Below are positions 1 through 4,077 of a DNA stretch of 6,513 bases, in pieces; the stretch's first letter is position 1; each line of letters begins with the position of its first letter. Position numbers and translations under genes: made by a program. The notes below the pieces were generated by a model. That model was not told the origin of the DNA. It searched no databases and saw only the letters and a program-made list of their open reading frames with translations. Source of the DNA: Alphaproteobacteria bacterium (GTDB taxonomy: Bacteria; Pseudomonadota; Alphaproteobacteria; Rhodobacterales; Rhodobacteraceae); assembly GCA_030425945.1 (NCBI GenBank), contig JAUHZL010000177.1:1-6513 (forward strand), in the 5' to 3' direction.

Positions 1-381
1 AAGGCCTGCAAGGTGCTGTCGGGCGAGGGCTTCATGGTCAACGTCACGCTCTGCTTCTCGCCCAACCAGGCGCTTCTGGCCGCCAAGGCCGGGGCGACCT
101 TCATCTCGCCCTTCATCGGGCGTCTCGACGACATCAACCTCGACGGCATGGACCTGATCGCGGACATCCGCGAGATCTATGACAACTACGACTTCGGGAC
201 GCAAATCCTCGCCGCGTCGATCCGCACGGTCAACCACGTGACCGAGGCGGCCAAGATCGGCGCGGACGTCATGACCGCCCCGCCGTCGGTGATCAAGGCG
301 CTGGCCAAGCATCCGCTGACCGACAAGGGTCTGGAGCAGTTCCTCGCCGACTGGGCGAAAACGGGGCAGAAAATCCTGTGA
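1..381 (+). CDS. tal: Transaldolase, small TalC/Fsa-type (3' part only)
   Basis: The reading frame is open from base 1, so the 5' end lies outside the window; 126 residues are visible, against about 215-220 for the whole family member. The product is a cytosolic TIM-barrel Schiff-base enzyme of the pentose phosphate pathway that moves a dihydroxyacetone unit between sugar phosphates. Visible family motifs are NVTLCFSPNQALLAAKAGA (fragment residues 14-32), SPFIGRLDDI (36-45, with the phosphate-binding Arg41), AASIRT (66-71) and a C-terminal HPLTDKGLEQFLADW. The catalytic Lys lies upstream and is not visible. Phe38 sits where E. coli FsaA has the catalytic Tyr131. Phe there is typical of true transaldolases such as Bacillus TalC, so I favour transaldolase over fructose-6-phosphate aldolase, the name these proteins often receive. 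The family is secure; the exact activity is inferred. Confidence 0.93.
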   Translation, partial: KACKVLSGEGFMVNVTLCFSPNQALLAAKAGATFISPFIGRLDDINLDGMDLIADIREIYDNYDFGTQILAASIRTVNHVTEAAKIGADVMTAPPSVIKALAKHPLTDKGLEQFLADWAKTGQKIL

Positions 382-413
382 TTTCCGTGTAGGGTGTCCG
401 GAAAAGACGGACC

Positions 414-419
414 GGAGGG
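414..419 (+). promoter_or_regulatory. Ribosome binding site of the DUF484 gene
   Basis: GGAGGG lies 9 bases before the ATG at 429, a good Shine-Dalgarno match. It supports that start and shows that translation begins independently in the 47-base gap after the transaldolase gene. I see no convincing promoter in the gap, so co-transcription is likely. Confidence 0.7.
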
Positions 420-428
420 CAGTCGGGC

Positions 429-1139
429 ATGACAACGGACGTGGCGGCGGGGCGCGAGGCCCTGCGCGAGAAGATTCTCGCAAAGCCGGAGGTCGTGCTC
501 GACGACCCCGACCTGATGAAGGCCCTGATCGCGGCCAACGACCGCGCTCTCGGGAACAACATCGTCGACCTGCGCGGGATCGCCATGCAGCGGATGGAGG
601 CGCGGATGGCGCGCCTCGAGGACACCCACCGCAGCGTCATCGCGGCGGCCTACGAGAACCTGTCCGGCACCAACCAGATCCACCGGGCCATCGTCGCGCT
701 GATGGACCCGATGGAGTTCACGCCCTTCCTCAAGGCGCTCGGTGGCGAGGTCGCGGACATCCTGCGCGTGGACCGCATCCGCCTCGTGCTCGAGACCGAC
801 ACGCCCGACCCCGATCCGGCGCTCGCGCCGCTCGAGGGCGTGCTGATGGCGGTGCCGCGCGGCTTCGTGGACGATCACGTGACTGAAGGCCGGGACGTGC
901 CCGTGCGCAAGGTCACCCTGCGGCAAGTCGGTTCTGCCAACGAAGAGATCTACGGCCCCAAGAGCGATTTCATCCGCTCCGAAGCCCTGCTGAAGCTCGA
1001 TTTCGGCAGCGGGCGGCATCCGGGGCTTCTGGTGCTCGGCTCGGAGGACCCGCACATGTTCCGGCCGAACCAGGGCACGGAACTGCTGACCTTCTTCGGC
1101 AACGTGTTCGAGCGGACGATGCGGCACTGGCTGGGCTGA
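429..1139 (+). CDS. DUF484 family protein
   Basis: This is a 236-residue soluble protein with no signal peptide or membrane segment. The N-terminal part has the family pattern of a helical segment with PEVVLDDPDLMKALI (about residues 20-34) followed by NNIVDLRGIAMQRME and a helical, possibly coiled-coil stretch to about residue 75. The C-terminal half resembles a GAF-like fold. It ends with the DUF484 signature: GLLVLGSEDPHMF near residues 199-211, then the GT-rich helix and a terminal HWLG. No enzymatic motif is visible. DUF484 genes sit directly before xerC in many proteobacteria (yigA-xerC in E. coli), and xerC follows here after 7 bases, so a role linked to XerC or its expression is possible but unproven. 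The ATG at 429 has a good ribosome binding site and gives the usual family length. Confidence 0.9.
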   Translation: MTTDVAAGREALREKILAKPEVVLDDPDLMKALIAANDRALGNNIVDLRGIAMQRMEARMARLEDTHRSVIAAAYENLSGTNQIHRAIVALMDPMEFTPFLKALGGEVADILRVDRIRLVLETDTPDPDPALAPLEGVLMAVPRGFVDDHVTEGRDVPVRKVTLRQVGSANEEIYGPKSDFIRSEALLKLDFGSGRHPGLLVLGSEDPHMFRPNQGTELLTFFGNVFERTMRHWLG

Positions 1140-1146
1140 GCGCGGC

Positions 1147-2067
1147 ATGAGCCTGCTCGCCCCCGATGTCGCCGACGCCCTGCAGGACTGGCTGGCGCAG
1201 GCGCGCGCGATCGACGGCAAGTCGCCCGCGACGGTCACCGCCTACGGCGCCGACGTCACCGGGTTCCTGCGCTTCCTCGCGGCCTATCGCGGCGAACCCG
1301 TGCCGCGCCGCGCGCTGGCCGAGGTCGGCAGCCGCGAGGTCCGCGCCTGGATGGCATCCGAGCGCGGCGACGGACTGGGCGCCCGGTCGCTGGCCCGCGC
1401 GATCTCGGCGGTGAAAGCGTTCTACCGCTGGCTGTCGGACCATGACGGCTTCGACGCCTCCGCCGTGCTGTCGGTCAAGGCGCCCCGGTTCCAGCCCCCC
1501 CTGCCCCGCCCCGTCGCCGCGGACGCCGCGCGCGCGATGATCGGCACGGTCGAGGCGCAGGCCCGCGACGGCTGGGTGGCGGCGCGCGATGCCGCCGTCC
1601 TGACCCTGCTCTGGGGCTGCGGGCTGCGGATCTCGGAGGCGCTCGGCCTGAAGCGCGGCGATGCCCCGCTCGGCGAGGTGCTGCGCATCACCGGCAAGGG
1701 CGGCAAGACGCGGATCGTGCCGGTGCTGCCGACCGCCCGCGCGGCGGTGGACCGCTACTTGGCGCTCTGCCCGCACCCGCAGGGCCCCGGCGACGCGCTG
1801 TTCCTCGGGGCACGGGGCGGGCCGCTGAATGCCCGGCAGATCGCCCGCGCGATGGAACTGGCGCGCATGACCCTCGGCCTGCCCGCCAGCGCCACGCCGC
1901 ATGCCCTGCGCCATTCCTTCGCGACGCACCTGCTGAACGCGGGCGGCGACCTGCGCGCGATCCAGGAGCTTCTCGGCCACGCCTCGCTCTCGACCACGCA
2001 GGCCTACACGGCGGTGGACGAGGCCCGCCTTCTCGACGTCTACGCGGCCGCCCATCCGAGGGCGTGA
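1147..2067 (+). CDS. xerC: Tyrosine recombinase XerC
   Basis: This 306-residue protein has the normal length for Xer recombinases. With XerD it resolves chromosome dimers at dif by strand exchange through a 3'-phosphotyrosine intermediate. The N-terminal core-binding domain covers about residues 8-100 (SPATVTAYGADVTGFLRFL at 26-44) and the catalytic domain about 120-295. All six catalytic positions are present: Arg161 in GLRISEAL, Lys184 in GKGGK, His252 and Arg255 in HALRHSFATHLL, His278 in LLGHASLSTTQ, and nucleophile Tyr287. The ending VYAAAHPRA resembles XerC more than XerD. The ATG at 1147 follows the DUF484 stop by 7 bases with only a weak upstream GAG, which suggests translational coupling. 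A phage or integron integrase is unlikely given the length, the composition matching its neighbours and the DUF484 context. Confidence 0.96.
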   Translation: MSLLAPDVADALQDWLAQARAIDGKSPATVTAYGADVTGFLRFLAAYRGEPVPRRALAEVGSREVRAWMASERGDGLGARSLARAISAVKAFYRWLSDHDGFDASAVLSVKAPRFQPPLPRPVAADAARAMIGTVEAQARDGWVAARDAAVLTLLWGCGLRISEALGLKRGDAPLGEVLRITGKGGKTRIVPVLPTARAAVDRYLALCPHPQGPGDALFLGARGGPLNARQIARAMELARMTLGLPASATPHALRHSFATHLLNAGGDLRAIQELLGHASLSTTQAYTAVDEARLLDVYAAAHPRA

Positions 2068-2804
2068 TTGCAGAACCGGCCGGATTGCGCCATGTGTGGC
2101 CGATGAAGAAGATGTCTGTGCTCCGGGCCTACGCGGTCCACTTCCTGACCGCGACCGGAGCGGTGTTCGCGATGCTGGCGATGCTGGCCGCCGTCCAGTC
2201 GGACTGGCAAGCCATGGTCCTGTGGCTGCTGCTCGCGCTGGCCGTCGACGGCATCGACGGGCCGCTCGCCCGGAAATACGACGTCAAGCTGCACGCGCCG
2301 ATCTTCGACGGCGTCCTGCTCGACCTCATCATCGACTACCTGACCTACGTCTTCATCCCGGCCTTCGCCCTCTACTGGTCGGGCCTGCTGACCGGGCTCA
2401 CGGGCTGGGCGGCGCTGATCATCATCACCTTCGCCAGCGTCGTCTACTTCGCGGACACGCGGATGAAGACGAAGGACAATTCCTTCAAGGGCTTCCCGGG
2501 CTGCTGGAACATGCTGGTCCTCGTGATCTTCGCGATCGAGCCGCCGCCGGGCCTGTCGCTGGTCATCATCGTCGTGCTGGCCGCGGCGATGTTCCTGCCG
2601 CTGAAGTTCATCCACCCGGTCCGCACCACGCGCTGGCGCGTGGTCTCGCTGCCCGTCGCGCTGATCTGGTCGGCGGCGATGGGCTGGGCGGCCTGGGTAG
2701 ACTTCGCGCCGCCCCATGCCGTCGAGATCGTGCTGATGGCCAGCTCGGTCTACCTGCTGCTGGCGGGCGTGGCGCAACAGGTGATCTACCGCGACCGCGT
2801 CTGA
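2064..2804 (+). CDS. pcs: Phosphatidylcholine synthase (CDP-alcohol phosphatidyltransferase)
   Basis: This polytopic inner-membrane enzyme joins choline to CDP-diacylglycerol, giving phosphatidylcholine and CMP. It has 246 residues from the GTG at 2064, close to Sinorhizobium Pcs (about 240). The CDP-alcohol phosphatidyltransferase motif is complete: Asp65-Gly66, Ala69-Arg70, Gly83, Asp87 and Asp91. Twelve residues separate Arg70 from Gly83, the wide spacing typical of Pcs, where most of the superfamily has eight. Other Pcs-like blocks are RAYAVHFLTATG (21-32), YFADTRMKT (128-136), FPGCWNM (144-150) and FLPLKFIHPVR (177-187). About seven to eight hydrophobic segments span residues 24-240. The start is uncertain: GTG 2064 overlaps the xerC stop, but its GAGGG is only one base away. 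GTG 2094, ATG 2103 and ATG 2112 are in-frame alternatives with no clear ribosome binding site. The conserved region begins only near residue 21, so any of them would keep the enzyme intact. Confidence 0.93.
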   Translation: MIAEPAGLRHVWPMKKMSVLRAYAVHFLTATGAVFAMLAMLAAVQSDWQAMVLWLLLALAVDGIDGPLARKYDVKLHAPIFDGVLLDLIIDYLTYVFIPAFALYWSGLLTGLTGWAALIIITFASVVYFADTRMKTKDNSFKGFPGCWNMLVLVIFAIEPPPGLSLVIIVVLAAAMFLPLKFIHPVRTTRWRVVSLPVALIWSAAMGWAAWVDFAPPHAVEIVLMASSVYLLLAGVAQQVIYRDRV

Positions 2805-2820
2805 CCGGGAGGGTCGCGGC

Positions 2821-3060
2821 TCAGCTCCCACCCGTCAGCAGGCGGATCGGTCCGCGCGCGGTCAGCGGATCGACCGGCACCCCCTTCTGCGTGGCGCGCA
2901 GGCCGATCTCGGCGGCGACGCGACGGACGTCCGGCATCAGGGGGCGCCAGTCGGCCGCCAGGGCGCGGGCGGCCTCGGACGGGCAGAAACTGCCGCCCGT
3001 CCGGCGTGCCGCGAGGGCGCGCAGCACCGCCGCGATCTCGGCGTCGTCCGGTGCCTGCAC
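2821..3060 (-). CDS. DUF3253 family small protein
   Basis: This 79-residue soluble protein matches the DUF3253 pattern as I recall it. An N-terminal helix (IAAVLRALAARR, 9-20) is followed by the block GGSFCPSEAARALA (22-35), then DWRPLMPDVRRVAAEIG (37-53), ATQKG (56-60) and a final VDP...GPIRL. The order of helices ending in a short basic strand suggests a small winged-helix-like fold, but the function is not known and I claim none. The start is GTG at 3060, with AGGA four bases upstream (3065-3068) and only 6 bases after the stop of the preceding yghU gene. It is therefore almost certainly co-transcribed and translationally coupled with yghU. The length is normal for the family. It converges on pcs. 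Confidence 0.82.
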   Translation of the reverse strand: MQAPDDAEIAAVLRALAARRTGGSFCPSEAARALAADWRPLMPDVRRVAAEIGLRATQKGVPVDPLTARGPIRLLTGGS

Positions 3061-3064
3061 CGCG

Positions 3065-3068
3065 TCCT
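3065..3068 (-). promoter_or_regulatory. Ribosome binding site of DUF3253 gene overlapping the yghU stop
   Basis: On the minus strand the yghU stop TAG (3069-3067) shares bases with AGGA (3068-3065), which stands four bases before the GTG start at 3060. Ribosomes ending yghU would sit on the next initiation site, a classic arrangement for translational coupling. The spacing is slightly short. Confidence 0.5.
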
Positions 3069-3939
3069 ATCCCGCTGCCGGGGCAACCTTGTCCTGCGTC
3101 TTCGTGTCGAAGTCCGCAGCGTCATGGCGTTCGTGGAGTTGCAGCGCGGGCTCGCCGAAGGCGCGGTTCACCATGCGGCCGCGCAGGACCGCGGGACGGG
3201 CATCGATCGTCTCGGCCCAGCGCAGGACGTTGGTGTAGCTGGCGACATCGAGGAACTCGGCGGCGTTGTAGAGCCGCCCCAGCACGAGCTGGCCATACCA
3301 CGCCCAGATCGCCATGTCGGCGATGGAGTAGGTGCCGCCCGCCATCCACTCCCGCTCGGCCAGGTGCCGGTCGAGCACGTCGAGCTGGCGCTTGGCCTCC
3401 ATCGCGAAGCGGTCGATCGGGTATTTCCACTTCTCCGGCGCATAGGCGTAGAAATGGCCGAAGCCGCCGCCCAGATACGGGGCCGACCCCATCTGCCAGA
3501 AGAGCCAGGACAGCATTTCGGGACGCGCCTCGCGGGCCAGGAAGGCGTCGAACTTCTCGGCGAGATGCAGCATGATCGCGGCGCTCTCGAAGACGCGGAC
3601 CGGTTCGGGCCCGGACCGGTCCATCAGCGCGGGGATCTTCGAGTTCGGGTTCACCTCGACGAAGCCCGACCCGAACTGGTCGCCCTCGTTGATGCGAACG
3701 AGCCAGGCGTCGTACTCGGCCCCGCTGTGACCTGCGGCCAGCAGTTCCTCAAGCAGCACCGTGACCTTCACGCCGTTCGGCGTGGCAAGCGAGTAAAGCT
3801 GCAGCGGATGCCGCCCGACGGGCAGGTCCTTGTCATGGGTCGGCCCGGCGACGGGACGGTTGATCGAGGCGAATTGCCCGCCGTTTCCCTTCTCCCAGGT
3901 CCAGACGTTCGGCGGGGTGTAGGGGGTCGGATCGCTCAT
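3067..3939 (-). CDS. yghU: Glutathione-dependent disulfide-bond oxidoreductase, YghU type (Nu-class GST)
   Basis: The protein has 290 residues, close to E. coli YghU (288). YghU-type proteins bind two glutathione molecules and reduce disulfides in the cytosol; the physiological substrate is unclear. The N-terminal extension carries VWTWEKGNGGQFASINRP (12-29) and GPTHDKDLPVGRHPLQLYSL. The thioredoxin-like domain follows, with TPN at 53-55 at the glutathione site, NSKIPAL (99-105) containing the cis-Pro, and glutathione-contacting FES (117-119). The all-helical C-terminal domain contains LGGGFGHFYAYAPEK (156-170), SIADMAIWAWYG (205-216) and the family-specific LHERHDAADF (268-277). The start is the ATG at 3939, preceded by GAGGAG at 7 bases and matching the E. 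coli start. An upstream in-frame TTG at 3999 would add 20 unconserved residues and is rejected. A DUF3253 gene follows after 6 bases. Confidence 0.95.
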   Translation of the reverse strand: MSDPTPYTPPNVWTWEKGNGGQFASINRPVAGPTHDKDLPVGRHPLQLYSLATPNGVKVTVLLEELLAAGHSGAEYDAWLVRINEGDQFGSGFVEVNPNSKIPALMDRSGPEPVRVFESAAIMLHLAEKFDAFLAREARPEMLSWLFWQMGSAPYLGGGFGHFYAYAPEKWKYPIDRFAMEAKRQLDVLDRHLAEREWMAGGTYSIADMAIWAWYGQLVLGRLYNAAEFLDVASYTNVLRWAETIDARPAVLRGRMVNRAFGEPALQLHERHDAADFDTKTQDKVAPAAG

Positions 3940-3946
3940 GTCGGGG

Positions 3947-3952
3947 CTCCTC
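3947..3952 (-). promoter_or_regulatory. Ribosome binding site of yghU
   Basis: GAGGAG (CTCCTC on the plus strand) stands 7 bases before the ATG at 3939. It is a near-perfect Shine-Dalgarno and decides the start in favour of the 290-residue form. Confidence 0.8.
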
Positions 3953-3970
3953 AGTATGTTGGTCCGGGCA

Positions 3971-3999
3971 GATGTAGGCCGGGAAGCGGATCCGCCCAA
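3971..3999 (-). promoter_or_regulatory. Possible weak sigma-70-type promoter of yghU
   Basis: On the minus strand, TTGGGC (3999-3994) and TACATC (3976-3971) are separated by 17 bases and would place transcription start near 3964, about 25 bases before the yghU start. Each box matches only about three of six consensus bases, so this is a candidate only. A promoter somewhere here is expected because a terminator-like hairpin separates yghU from ileS. Confidence 0.25.
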
Positions 4000-4026
4000 G
4001 ACAGGACCGGCCCCACGCCGGAACGG

Positions 4027-4054
4027 AAAACGGCCGGTCGCGGGACCGGCCGTT
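4027..4054 (-). terminator. Intrinsic terminator of ileS
   Basis: A perfect 11-bp inverted repeat (arms 4029-4039 and 4044-4054, inner part CGGCCGGTC/GACCGGCCG) closes a 4-base loop at 4040-4043. On the minus strand it begins 23 bases after the ileS stop and runs into TTTT (4030-4027), as expected for a Rho-independent terminator. The T run is short, and half of it can pair within the stem. On the plus strand there is no T run. An alternative pairing extends the stem with GGAA/TTCC and leaves two bulged bases. The 138-base gap between ileS and yghU holds this hairpin and the candidate yghU promoter, and nothing else I can support. Confidence 0.75.
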
Positions 4055-4077
4055 CCAAAGTCCTGCAGATCCTGCGC

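Noticed and set aside
396..412. Small hairpin after the transaldolase stop (GTCCG/CGGAC, 7-base loop)
   Set aside because: Only 5 bp with no T run, just before the DUF484 ribosome binding site; too weak to call a terminator or a regulatory element.
186..1238. 350-codon open frame on the minus strand opposite the transaldolase, DUF484 and xerC genes
   Set aside because: It spans several well-supported genes on the other strand, and its product is Arg/His/Ala-rich with no recognisable motif. This is a typical shadow frame in high-GC DNA.
970..2055. 361-codon open frame on the minus strand opposite xerC
   Set aside because: Low-complexity Arg/Ala/Gly-rich translation lying antisense to a xerC gene with every catalytic residue; a GC-driven shadow.
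1147..2067. Tyrosine recombinase as a sign of a mobile element or integron
   Set aside because: Length, ending, DUF484 neighbour and base composition all fit housekeeping XerC. I see no attachment-site repeats, tRNA gene or cassette array nearby.
2096..3238. 380-codon plus-strand frame running through pcs and the minus-strand genes
   Set aside because: It is a shifted frame of pcs continuing antisense to DUF3253 and yghU, with biased composition and no motif.
3940..3999. N-terminal extension of yghU from a TTG at 3999
   Set aside because: The 20 extra residues are not family-like, whereas the ATG at 3939 has a strong ribosome binding site and matches the E. coli YghU start. The region more likely holds the promoter.
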